This document shows positions 47,806 to 56,296 of a stretch of 64,000 nucleotides of DNA, piece after piece. Made by a program: the position numbers and the translations under genes. How positions within the stretch are numbered: the first letter of the stretch is position 1; every line of letters starts with the position of its first letter. Under the pieces are notes generated by a model. The model was not told the DNA's origin. It made no database searches and worked only from the letters and a program-made list of their open reading frames with translations. This DNA is from Pseudarthrobacter sulfonivorans (GTDB taxonomy: Bacteria; Actinomycetota; Actinomycetes; Actinomycetales; Micrococcaceae). The DNA lies in NCBI RefSeq assembly GCF_014712225.1, contig NZ_JACXBW010000020.1, positions 19,615 through 83,614 on the forward strand, written 5' to 3'.

Positions 47806-48840
47806 GTGACCCACGAACTGCTCACGATCGGGCGCATCAGCGTAGATATCTACCCGAACGACATCGGGGTGGACCTGGAGGACGTGCAGTCCTTCGGCAA
47901 GTACCTCGGCGGCTCACCGTCCAACGTAGCGGTCGCAGCTGCCCGCCATGGCCGCAAGACCGGCGTCATCACCCGCACCGGCGATGACGCCTTCGGCACC
48001 TACCTGCACCGCGAGCTGCGCAAATTCGGCGTGGATGACTCGTTCGTCACCCCGGTCAAGGAATGGCCCACGGCGGTGACGTTCTGTGCGATCAAGCCGG
48101 CCACGGACGAGTTCCCGCTGTACTTTTACGGCCGGTTCCCCACGGCGCCGGACCTGCAGATCAAGGCCGAAGAGCTTGACCTGGACGCCATCCGGAACGC
48201 CCGGATCTTTTGGTCCACCGTCACCGGGCTGTGCCAGGAGCCCAGCCGTGAAGCGCACCTCAAGGCCCATGAGGCCCGGGACCGTGACCAGCTGAAGATC
48301 GGCCAGTTCACGGTCCTGGACCTGGACTACCGGCCCATGTTCTGGGCATCCGAGGAGGAAGCCCGGGGCGAGATCGCGAAGATCCTGCCGCACGTTACGG
48401 TGGCCATCGGCAACGACAAGGAATGCGCTGTTGCGGTGGGGGAGGGGACCCCTGACGAGCAGGCCGACCGCCTGCTGGCCGCGGGCGTTGAGATCGCCGT
48501 GGTCAAGCTGGGCCCCGAAGGCGTGATGGCCAAGACCCGCACGGAGCGCGTTGTGTCAGCACCCGTGAAGGTGGAGACCGTCAACGGCCTGGGCGCCGGT
48601 GACTCCTTTGGTGGTGCTTTCTGCCATGGACTGCTGTCCGGGTGGCCGCTCGCTGAAGTGCTGGACTTCGCCAACGCGGCGGGTGCCATTGTCGCCTCAC
48701 GTCTTTCCTGTGCGGATGCGATGCCGACGCCGGACGAAGTCACCTCGCTGCTGGCCGACCGCGGCCGCCTGGTGCCCGAATTCGCCGGCGCGGCTGCCCA
48801 TACTTCCCCCGCAGCAGTTTCCGAAGGAGCAGCGTCTTGA
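47806..48840 (+). CDS. iolC: 5-dehydro-2-deoxygluconokinase IolC
   Basis: 344 residues from GTG 47806. PfkB-family sugar kinase phosphorylating 5-dehydro-2-deoxygluconate. N-terminal signature GGSPSNVAVAAARHG, ATP/catalytic motif NGLGAGDSFGGAFCHG with the catalytic Asp. First gene of the iol operon, followed by an overlapping TTGA junction with the aldolase-like gene. The open frame extends to 47722 but lacks a start with ribosome site. Controlled by the promoter and operators at 47673-47716. Confidence 0.95.
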   Translation: MTHELLTIGRISVDIYPNDIGVDLEDVQSFGKYLGGSPSNVAVAAARHGRKTGVITRTGDDAFGTYLHRELRKFGVDDSFVTPVKEWPTAVTFCAIKPATDEFPLYFYGRFPTAPDLQIKAEELDLDAIRNARIFWSTVTGLCQEPSREAHLKAHEARDRDQLKIGQFTVLDLDYRPMFWASEEEARGEIAKILPHVTVAIGNDKECAVAVGEGTPDEQADRLLAAGVEIAVVKLGPEGVMAKTRTERVVSAPVKVETVNGLGAGDSFGGAFCHGLLSGWPLAEVLDFANAAGAIVASRLSCADAMPTPDEVTSLLADRGRLVPEFAGAAAHTSPAAVSEGAAS

Positions 48841-49760
48841 GCCTCACCGACGACCCGCGCCGCTATGAGCACCTCAGTGCACTGCGGCTCGAGGACCCCG
48901 ATGCCGTTGCCCGGGCTGCCGCCTCGCGCCGCCGTCATCCCGGCCTGAAGTACGGCGTCCAGAACTTTATTGTCGCCGCCGACCACCCGGCCCGCGGCGC
49001 CCTCGCCGTCGGCAACGATCCCGTGGCCATGGCTGACCGGCGTGGTTTGCTGGACCGGCTGCAGATCGCCCTGGCGAACCCCGCCGTGGACGGCGTCCTG
49101 GCGTCCCCGGACGTGCTGGATGACCTGCTCCTCCTTGGTGCTCTGGACGGCAAGCTCGTCTTCGGTTCCATGAACCGCGGCGGCCTGTCCGGGCTGGTCA
49201 ATGAGATCGATGACCGCTTCACCGGACACACGGCCGCCGGGTTGGCGGCGCTGGGGGCCGACGGCGGCAAGATGCTGACGCGCATCTGCCTGGGCGACCC
49301 GGACACGGCGGCCATGCTGGAAGCAACCGCGAAGGCCATTGATTCGCTGGCCGAGCGCCGGTTGATTGCCATGGTGGAGCCCTTCCTGTCCCTCTGGCAG
49401 AACGGCAGGGTCCGCAATGACTTGAGCACGGACGCTGTGATCAAGTCCGTGGCGATCGCGGAGGGCCTGGGCTCCACCAGCGCATACACGTGGATGAAGC
49501 TGCCCGTGGTTGCCGAGATGGAGCGCGTGATGGCCGCGACCACCATGCCCACCGTCCTCCTGGGCGGGGACCCGGAAGGCACCCAGGACGAGGTGTTCGC
49601 CAGCTGGCAGGCAGCCCTCGCGCTGCCAGGGGTCCAGGGCCTGACCGTGGGCCGGACCTTGCTTTACCCGGCCGACGGCGACGTGGCCGGAGCGGTCGCG
49701 ACCGCCGCCTCCCTGCTCAAGACACCTGTGCTGCAGTCCTCAGCGAAAGTATCGGAGTGA
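48837..49760 (+). CDS. Cgl0159-type (beta/alpha)8 protein, probable deoxy-keto-sugar-phosphate aldolase
   Basis: 307 residues from TTG 48837, overlapping the iolC stop. The sequence matches the Cgl0159 family found between iolC and iolA/iolD in actinobacteria, related to class I DeoC-like barrels. Words: YGVQNFIVAADHPARGAL, VFGSMNRGGL, ADGGKMLTRICLGD, MKLPVV, TVLLGGD. Lysines at GGKML and MKLPV are candidate Schiff bases. By position it may split 2-deoxy-5-keto-gluconate 6-phosphate to malonate semialdehyde and dihydroxyacetone phosphate (the IolJ step). That role is inferred. Confidence 0.85.
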   Translation: MSLTDDPRRYEHLSALRLEDPDAVARAAASRRRHPGLKYGVQNFIVAADHPARGALAVGNDPVAMADRRGLLDRLQIALANPAVDGVLASPDVLDDLLLLGALDGKLVFGSMNRGGLSGLVNEIDDRFTGHTAAGLAALGADGGKMLTRICLGDPDTAAMLEATAKAIDSLAERRLIAMVEPFLSLWQNGRVRNDLSTDAVIKSVAIAEGLGSTSAYTWMKLPVVAEMERVMAATTMPTVLLGGDPEGTQDEVFASWQAALALPGVQGLTVGRTLLYPADGDVAGAVATAASLLKTPVLQSSAKVSE

Positions 49761-51715
49761 ATATCGTGGGAACAGCAACCCGCAGAATGACCGTCGCCCA
49801 GGCCGTCGTCGAATACCTGTCAAAGCAGTACACCGTGGACTCCATCAATGGGGTGGAGTACCGGGAGCGGCTGATTCCGGGCACCTTCGGGATCTTTGGG
49901 CACGGCAATGTTGCCGGTGTGGGGCAGGCGTTGAAGCAGTACCAGCAGCTGGACCCGAGCATCATGCCGTACTACCAGGGCCGCAACGAGCAGGCGCAGG
50001 CGCACCAGGCCGTGGGTTACGCCCGGCACACCCGCCGCCGCCAGACCTTTGCCATCAGCACCTCGATCGGGCCGGGTTCCTCGAATCTCTTGACCGGTGC
50101 GGCGCTGGCCACCACCAACCGGCTCCCCGTGCTGCTGCTGCCCTCTGACACGTTCGCGACCCGCGCCGCGGACCCGGTGCTGCAGCAGCTTGAGCAGCCC
50201 TACGCCTACGACATCACCGTCAACGACGCGTTCCGGCCGCTGTCCAAGTTCTTTGACCGGGTCTCCCGGCCGGAGCAGCTGTTCTCGGCGTTCCATCACG
50301 GCCTGCGGGTCCTGACGGATCCGGCCGAGACCGGTGCCGTGACCATCTCGCTGCCGCAGGATGTCCAGGCCGAGGCCTTCGACGTGCCCGAGGAATTCCT
50401 CGCCGAGCGTGAATGGCGGATCCGCCGTCCCGACGCCGACGACGAGGACATCGTCCGCGCCGCCGCGGCGATCCGTGCCGCGAAGCGTCCGCTGATTATC
50501 GCCGGCGGCGGTGTCCTGTACGCCTACGCCAACGATGAACTGGCCAAGTTCGTGGAGCTGACCGGGATCCCGGTGGGCAACACGCAGGCCGGCGTCGGCG
50601 TCCTGCCGTGGGACCATCGGTTCTCGCTCGGTGCGATCGGCTCCACGGGCACGACGGCGGCCAACGCCATTGCTGCCGACGCGGACCTGATCATCGGGAT
50701 CGGCACCCGGTATGAGGACTTCACCACTGCGTCGCGGACAGCGTTCCAGAACCCGGACGTGCGGTTCATCAACATCAACGTCGCCGCGATCGACGCGTAC
50801 AAGCACGGCACCACCCTGCCGATCGTGGCCGACGCCCGCAAGGCCCTGGTCAAGCTCAACGCGGCGCTCGGCGGCTACCGCGTCGGCGCAGACCTCGAAC
50901 AGCAGATCGCCTCCGAAAAGAAGCGCTGGGACGCTACCGTGGACGAGGCCTTCGCCACCCGCTTCACCCCTTTGCCTGCCCAGAACGAGATTATCGGTGC
51001 GACGTCGCGGGCCATGGACGCCCAGGATGTTGTCATCTGCGCTGCAGGCTCCCTGCCCGGTGACCTGCACAAGATGTGGCGCGTCCGGGACCCGTTCGGC
51101 TACCACGTCGAATACGCGTACTCCTGCATGGGTTACGAAATCCCCGGCGGGCTCGGCGTCAAGCGCGCGGCACTGGCCGAAGCCGCCCGCGGCGGCGAGC
51201 AGCGCGACGTCGTGGTCATGGTGGGGGACGGCTCCTACCTGATGATGCACACCGAACTGGTCACCGCCGTCGCCGAACGCATCAAGCTGATTGTGGTCCT
51301 GATCCAGAACCACGGCTACGCCTCCATCGGTTCCCTCTCGGAATCCCTCGGCTCGCAGCGGTTCGGTACCCAATACCGGGCCCTGAACGAGGAACAGCAC
51401 AGCTTCGACGAAGGCGAGACCCTGCCGGTGGACCTGGCCCTGAACGCCGAGTCCCTCGGCGTGAAGGTGGTCAGGATCGAGCCGGGGGAGAAGGTCATCG
51501 CCGAACTCGAACAGGCCATCCGGGACGCCAAGGCCGCACCCGAACGCGGCGGCCCCATCCTGATCCACGTCGAATCCGATCCGCTGCTGGACGCCCCGAG
51601 CTCAGAGTCGTGGTGGGACGTTCCCGTCTCCCAGGTCTCCGAGCTCGACTCCACCAAGCAGGCCTTCACGACCTACACCGACCACAAGGCCCGCCAGCGC
51701 AAGCTGCTCGGCTAA
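49757..51715 (+). CDS. iolD: THcHDO hydrolase IolD (TPP enzyme)
   Basis: 652 residues from GTG 49757 (GTGA overlap). Thiamine-diphosphate enzyme opening the ring of 3D-trihydroxycyclohexane-1,2-dione to 5-deoxyglucuronate. Words: YTVDSINGVEYRERLIPGTFG, FGHGNVAGVGQAL and the TPP motif MVGDGSYLMMHTELVTAVAER with LIQNHGYASIG. Other possible starts are GTG 49766 and ATG 49787 (MTVAQAVVEYL). Its product needs IolB, not found in this window. Confidence 0.95.
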   Translation: MNIVGTATRRMTVAQAVVEYLSKQYTVDSINGVEYRERLIPGTFGIFGHGNVAGVGQALKQYQQLDPSIMPYYQGRNEQAQAHQAVGYARHTRRRQTFAISTSIGPGSSNLLTGAALATTNRLPVLLLPSDTFATRAADPVLQQLEQPYAYDITVNDAFRPLSKFFDRVSRPEQLFSAFHHGLRVLTDPAETGAVTISLPQDVQAEAFDVPEEFLAEREWRIRRPDADDEDIVRAAAAIRAAKRPLIIAGGGVLYAYANDELAKFVELTGIPVGNTQAGVGVLPWDHRFSLGAIGSTGTTAANAIAADADLIIGIGTRYEDFTTASRTAFQNPDVRFININVAAIDAYKHGTTLPIVADARKALVKLNAALGGYRVGADLEQQIASEKKRWDATVDEAFATRFTPLPAQNEIIGATSRAMDAQDVVICAAGSLPGDLHKMWRVRDPFGYHVEYAYSCMGYEIPGGLGVKRAALAEAARGGEQRDVVVMVGDGSYLMMHTELVTAVAERIKLIVVLIQNHGYASIGSLSESLGSQRFGTQYRALNEEQHSFDEGETLPVDLALNAESLGVKVVRIEPGEKVIAELEQAIRDAKAAPERGGPILIHVESDPLLDAPSSESWWDVPVSQVSELDSTKQAFTTYTDHKARQRKLLG

Positions 51716-51759
51716 AGCCCCTTCACTTCATCCCCTTCGACTACTCAAGGAAGAGTCCC

Positions 51760-53274
51760 ATGACTGCCATCACCACTGAGACCACCACCATCAACCACTT
51801 CATCAACGGCGCCGAGACCGCCGGCGAGGGCACCCGCACCCAGCCGGTCTACAACCCGGCCACCGGCGCCGTCTCGGCCCAGCTGCGCCTGGCCAACCGG
51901 GCGGACCTGGACGCCACCGTCGCAGCGGCCCGCAAGGCCGCCGACAGCTGGGGTGACATTTCCCTGGCCAAGCGCACCGCCGTCCTCTTCAAGTTCCGCG
52001 AACTCGTCGCCGCCCACGTGGATGACCTCGCCGAACTGATCACCGCCGAGCACGGCAAGGTCCTCTCGGACGCGAAGGGCGAGATCGGCCGCGGCCTGGA
52101 GGTCATCGAATTCGCCTGCGGCATCCCGACCCTGCTCAAGGGCGACTACTCGGACCAGGTCTCCACCGGCATCGACGTGTTCTCCTTCCGGGAGCCGCTC
52201 GGCGTCGTCGCCGGCATCACCCCGTTCAACTTCCCGGTCATGGTGCCGCTGTGGATGGCCCCGATGGCGATCGCCACGGGCAACGCCTTCATCCTCAAGC
52301 CCTCCGAACGCGACCCCTCCGCCTCGATGCTGCTGGCCAAGCTGTGGAAGCAGGCCGGACTGCCCGACGGCGTCTTCCAGGTCCTGCACGGTGACAAGGA
52401 AACCGTCGACGGCCTGCTGACCCACCCGGACGTGGACGGCATCTCCTTCGTCGGCTCCACCCCGATCGCCCAGTACGTCCACGAAACCGCCACCAAGCAC
52501 GGCAAGCGTGTCCAGGCCCTCGGCGGGGCGAAAAACCACGCGATCGTGATGCCCGACGCCGACCTCGACAACGCCGCCGACCACCTCGCCGCCGCCGCCT
52601 TCGGCTCCGCCGGGGAACGCTGCATGGCCATTTCGGTTGCGGTCGCCGTCGGCGACGCCGCTGACCTGATCGTGAAGAAGGTCGAAGAGCGGGCCCTGGC
52701 CGTGAAGGTCAACAACGGCACCGAACCCGGGGCCGAGATGGGTCCGGTCATCACGCCCGCGTCCAAGGAACGCATCGTCAGGATTGTCACCGAAGCCGAA
52801 ACTGCAGGCGCGGCGATGGTGGTGGACGGCCGCGACCTCGTGGTCCCCGGCCACGAGGACGGCTTCTGGGTGGGCCCCACCGTCATCGACCACGTCAAAA
52901 CCGAAATGACGGCTTACACCGAGGAAATCTTCGGACCGGTCCTCGTCGTGGTCCGCGTTGACACCCTGGAAGACGGCATCAACCTGATCAACGCCAACCC
53001 CTACGGCAACGGCACGGCCATCTTCACCTCCTCCGGTGCCAACGCCCGCAAGTTCCAGCGCTCCGTGACCGTGGGCATGATCGGCATCAACGTGCCCCTG
53101 CCCGTGCCGGTGGCCTACCACTCCTTCGGCGGCTGGAAAGCCTCACTGTTCGGCGACAAGCACATCTACGGCCCCGAAGGCGTCTCCTTCTACACCCGCG
53201 GCAAGGTCGTCACCTCACGCTGGCCGGAACCCACCCACGCCTCGGGTGCCTCCTACAACTTCCCCTCAAACTAA
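51760..53274 (+). CDS. iolA: Methylmalonate/malonate-semialdehyde dehydrogenase
   Basis: 504 residues from ATG 51760 (AAGGAAGAG upstream). CoA-acylating aldehyde dehydrogenase. Cofactor loop region TPFNFPVMVPLWMAP and active-site Cys in FGSAGERCMAISVAVAVG. Last step of inositol breakdown, yielding acetyl-CoA from malonate semialdehyde. Followed by a strong palindrome before iolE. Confidence 0.95.
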   Translation: MTAITTETTTINHFINGAETAGEGTRTQPVYNPATGAVSAQLRLANRADLDATVAAARKAADSWGDISLAKRTAVLFKFRELVAAHVDDLAELITAEHGKVLSDAKGEIGRGLEVIEFACGIPTLLKGDYSDQVSTGIDVFSFREPLGVVAGITPFNFPVMVPLWMAPMAIATGNAFILKPSERDPSASMLLAKLWKQAGLPDGVFQVLHGDKETVDGLLTHPDVDGISFVGSTPIAQYVHETATKHGKRVQALGGAKNHAIVMPDADLDNAADHLAAAAFGSAGERCMAISVAVAVGDAADLIVKKVEERALAVKVNNGTEPGAEMGPVITPASKERIVRIVTEAETAGAAMVVDGRDLVVPGHEDGFWVGPTVIDHVKTEMTAYTEEIFGPVLVVVRVDTLEDGINLINANPYGNGTAIFTSSGANARKFQRSVTVGMIGINVPLPVPVAYHSFGGWKASLFGDKHIYGPEGVSFYTRGKVVTSRWPEPTHASGASYNFPSN

Positions 53275-53299
53275 CCCCCACCGCCTCCCTCACAAACAC

Positions 53300-53361
53300 C
53301 ATCGATTGCTCCGTAACCGCCGTTTTGAGCGTCCAAAAGGGCCGTTGCGGAGCAACCGATG
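53300..53361. repeat. Intergenic palindrome C inside the iol operon
   Basis: Arms 53300-53327 (CATCGATTGCTCCG...) and 53334-53361 match at 24 of 28, loop AGCGTC. The centre has CGTTTTGAG, as in palindrome A at 36043. It ends 13 bp before the iolE start codon and contains no T-tract, so it is likely an RNA-processing or partial termination element. Confidence 0.8.
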
Positions 53362-53374
53362 AGAAGGAACAGCA

Positions 53375-54286
53375 ATGACTGAGAACAAGCTGATCATCGG
53401 AACTGCGCCGGACTCATGGGGCGTGTGGTTCGCGGATGACCCCAAGCAGACTCCCTGGGAACGCTTCCTCGACGAAGTGGCGGACTCCGGCTACAAATGG
53501 ATCGAACTGGGTCCCTACGGTTACCTGCCGAACGATCCCACGCGGCTGGCCGAGGAACTCAAGGCCCGCGACCTGAAAGTCACCGCCGGAACGGTCTTCA
53601 CGGCTTTCCACCGCGGCGCCAAGCAATACGACGAGGCCTGGGAGCCGGCCCGCAAGGTCGCCGAACTGACGGCGGCCATGGGCGGCGAGCACATCGTGGT
53701 CATCCCGGCCATGTGGCGCGACGACGTCACCGGCGAGGCCGTCGAAAACGGGGAACTGACCGAGCAACAGTGGGCGGACCTGTTTGCCGGCCACAACCGC
53801 ATGGGCAAGGTCCTGCTGGAGGACTTCGGCCTGAAGCAGGAGTTCCATTCCCACGCGGACTCGCATGTCGGGGCCCAGCAGGACATCGAAACCCTGCTGG
53901 CCGCCACGGATCCGAAGTACCTGAACCTGTGCCTGGACACCGGCCACGCAGAGTACTGCGGGGCGTCAAGCCTCGAGCTGATCAAGAACTACCCGGACCG
54001 CATCGGCTACCTGCACCTGAAGCAGATCAACCCTGACGTCTTGAAAAAGGTCAACGAAGAAAACATGACCTGGGCCGCGGCCAACCTGGCCGGCGTTATG
54101 ACCGAGCCGCCCAATGGCCTGCCGGACCTTCGTGCCGTCATCGAGGCCGTTGAAGCCCTCAACCGCCCGATCTTCGGCATTGTGGAGCAGGACATGTACC
54201 CCGTTGCCTTCGACGTCCCGATGCCCATCGCTAAGCGCACCCGGAACTACCTGCTCTCCTGCGGTTCCCGCACGCGGGTCCAGTAA
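53375..54286 (+). CDS. iolE: Inosose dehydratase-like TIM-barrel protein IolE
   Basis: 303 residues, AP-endonuclease-type TIM barrel. Start MTENKLIIGTAPDSWGVWFADD is characteristic of IolE. Likely metal ligands: EFHSHADSHVG, CLDTGHAEYCG, GYLHLKQI and IVEQDMYP. Dehydrates scyllo-inosose. Position between iolA and iolG supports the call. Confidence 0.92.
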   Translation: MTENKLIIGTAPDSWGVWFADDPKQTPWERFLDEVADSGYKWIELGPYGYLPNDPTRLAEELKARDLKVTAGTVFTAFHRGAKQYDEAWEPARKVAELTAAMGGEHIVVIPAMWRDDVTGEAVENGELTEQQWADLFAGHNRMGKVLLEDFGLKQEFHSHADSHVGAQQDIETLLAATDPKYLNLCLDTGHAEYCGASSLELIKNYPDRIGYLHLKQINPDVLKKVNEENMTWAAANLAGVMTEPPNGLPDLRAVIEAVEALNRPIFGIVEQDMYPVAFDVPMPIAKRTRNYLLSCGSRTRVQ

Positions 54287-54315
54287 CCAGCCGAACCTCA
54301 CCAAAGGACAGAACA

Positions 54316-55329
54316 ATGACTGACATTCTCCGCGTTGCCGTCATCGGCGCAGGCCGCATGGGTGCGGACCACATCAAGCGGCTCAGCACCCGTATCCACG
54401 GCGCCGAAGTGGCCGCCGTCGTCGACGTCGACATCTCCCGTGCGCAGGCCGCCATCGAAGGCATCGACGGCGCAGTGGCCCTCGCGAGCGCCGACGAAGC
54501 ACTCAACAACGGCGACGTCAACGCCGTGCTGATCGCCACGCCGGGCTTCCTCCACGAGGAGATCCTGTACAAGGCCCTCGAGAAGGGCTTCCCGATCCTC
54601 TGTGAAAAGCCGCTCACCCCGGACGCCGAAAGTGCATGGAAAGTTGTCCAGGCCGAAACGGCCCTGGGACGCAAGCGCATCCAGGTTGGCTTTATGCGCC
54701 GGTTCGACGCGGAATACTCAGCTCTGGGTTCGGTCATCCGCAACAGCGAACTGGGGGAGCTGCTGATGCTGCACCACCAGCACCGCAACCCGAGCACCCC
54801 CGAGGGCTTCACCAACGAGATGCTCATCAACGACTCCGTGGTCCACGAGTTCGACGCCATCCGCTTCTTCACCGGCGAGGAAATCACGTCCGTGCAGGTC
54901 CGCCTGGGCAAGGCCACCCGCAATGCCCCGAACGGCCAGCACGATCCCCAGCACGTCCTGCTCGAAACCGAATCCGGCGTCCTGGCCGACGTCGAGATCT
55001 ACGTCAACGCCAAGTTTGGCTACCAGGTGGCCACGCAGGCTTCGTTCGAGGACGGCATTGTGAGCATCGGCGGCGATGCCGGTCCGTACGTTCAGTCGGC
55101 AGGCCGCTGGGGCGGCCAGATCACGCCCGGCTTCGAGGAGCGCTTCGGCGCCGCGTACGACGTCGAGGTCCAGGCCTGGGCGGACGCTGCCCGCCGTGGC
55201 GAAATCGGCGGTCCCACCGCCTGGGACGGCTACGCCACCGCAGCCTGCTGCGAAGCTGGCGTCGAGGCCCAGAAGTCAGGCGAGAAGGTCAAGGTCCAGC
55301 TCAACAGCAAGCCCGGGCTGTACAGCTAG
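54316..55329 (+). CDS. iolG: myo-Inositol 2-dehydrogenase-type oxidoreductase IolG
   Basis: 337 residues of the Gfo/Idh/MocA family. NAD-binding VIGAGRMGADHIKR, catalytic EKPLTPD and the substrate-side His/Asp in NDSVVHEFDAIRFF. Oxidises inositol to scyllo-inosose. A 29-bp gap after iolE with AAAGGAC ribosome site. A perfect hairpin follows. Confidence 0.93.
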   Translation: MTDILRVAVIGAGRMGADHIKRLSTRIHGAEVAAVVDVDISRAQAAIEGIDGAVALASADEALNNGDVNAVLIATPGFLHEEILYKALEKGFPILCEKPLTPDAESAWKVVQAETALGRKRIQVGFMRRFDAEYSALGSVIRNSELGELLMLHHQHRNPSTPEGFTNEMLINDSVVHEFDAIRFFTGEEITSVQVRLGKATRNAPNGQHDPQHVLLETESGVLADVEIYVNAKFGYQVATQASFEDGIVSIGGDAGPYVQSAGRWGGQITPGFEERFGAAYDVEVQAWADAARRGEIGGPTAWDGYATAACCEAGVEAQKSGEKVKVQLNSKPGLYS

Positions 55330-55343
55330 CGGCCGGTCGGACC

Positions 55344-55382
55344 AGAGGCGGCCTGCCGGCAGCAGACCGGCAGGCCGCCTCT
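55344..55382 (+). terminator. Perfect hairpin between iolG and iolH
   Basis: AGAGGCGGCCTGCCGG / CCGGCAGGCCGCCTCT, 16 perfect pairs, loop of 7, 14 bp after the iolG stop. It has no T-tract and may reduce expression of iolH and the transporter, or stabilise the 3' end of upstream RNA. Confidence 0.7.
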
Positions 55383-55423
55383 GCACGCAGCATCGAAGTT
55401 TTCCGAACCACAAAGGAGTGACC

Positions 55424-56296
55424 ATGAAAATCGCCCTGGACCCCACCCCGTTCCACCACAGCCACAGCCTGCTGGAATTTCCGCGCGTGGCCGCCGATCT
55501 TGGGTACAAGTACCTGCAGCTGACCCCGCACGCGGACATGATCCCGTTCTACAACCACCCCAAGGCCGACGATGAGCTCGTGGCCCAGATGAACAAGGCG
55601 TGCAAGGATGCCGGCGTCGAGATCGCGTCCGTCCTGCCGGTCCTGCGCTGGTCAGGTCCGGATGAGGATGCCCGCGAGGCAGCTGTCCGCTACTGGAAGC
55701 GCGCCATCCGGATTGCAGTGGACCTCGGCGTCAGCACCATGAACACCGAGTTCAGCGGCCGCCCCGAAAAGGCCGAAGAGTCAGAGCGTGCCTTCTACCG
55801 CTCCATGGAAGAGCTGCTGCCGATCATCGAGCGTGAAGGCCTGGATGTCCTGATCGACCCGCACCCCGACGACTTCGTCGAAGACGGCCTGGCCGCCATC
55901 CGCGTCATCCGCGGGCTCAACTCGCCCAACATCGGCATGGTCTACGTGGCCTCGCACTCGTTCCACATGGGCAACAAACCGCTGGAGATCATGCGGGCCG
56001 CCGGGGACAAACTGCGCCTGGTCCATGTCTCGGACACCATGGACCACCACGCCTCCCACGGCCTGCGCTACATCACCAACCCGCCCGGCAACGCCGTGCG
56101 TGTCCACCAGCACCTGAAAATCGGCGACGGCGACGTCAACTGGGATGAGTTCTTTGGCGGGCTCAAGGAAATCGGCTTCCTGGACAAGGACAACACCGTG
56201 ATGGTGTCAAGCGTCTTCGCCGAGGACGAGAACGCCGAGGACGTCTCACGCTACCAGCTGGAGACGATGCGCAACTACGTCGCCAAGGTTAAGTAG
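55424..56296 (+). CDS. iolH: Sugar phosphate isomerase/epimerase, IolH-like
   Basis: 290 residues from ATG 55424 (AAAGGAG 6 bases upstream). TIM barrel: MKIALDPTPFHHSHSLLEFP, LQLTPHADMIPF, LIDPHPDDFVEDG, LVHVSDTMDHHASHG. The many His/Asp/Glu words are metal ligands as in IolH/IolI. Its exact reaction is not settled; the place between iolG and a porter matches iolH of C. glutamicum. Its stop overlaps the transporter's GTG by one base. Confidence 0.82.
   Translation: MKIALDPTPFHHSHSLLEFPRVAADLGYKYLQLTPHADMIPFYNHPKADDELVAQMNKACKDAGVEIASVLPVLRWSGPDEDAREAAVRYWKRAIRIAVDLGVSTMNTEFSGRPEKAEESERAFYRSMEELLPIIEREGLDVLIDPHPDDFVEDGLAAIRVIRGLNSPNIGMVYVASHSFHMGNKPLEIMRAAGDKLRLVHVSDTMDHHASHGLRYITNPPGNAVRVHQHLKIGDGDVNWDEFFGGLKEIGFLDKDNTVMVSSVFAEDENAEDVSRYQLETMRNYVAKVK

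Noticed and set aside
49820..51568. A 582-codon minus-strand frame opposite iolD
   Set aside because: Antisense to a full TPP enzyme with motifs intact; no domain seen on the other strand.
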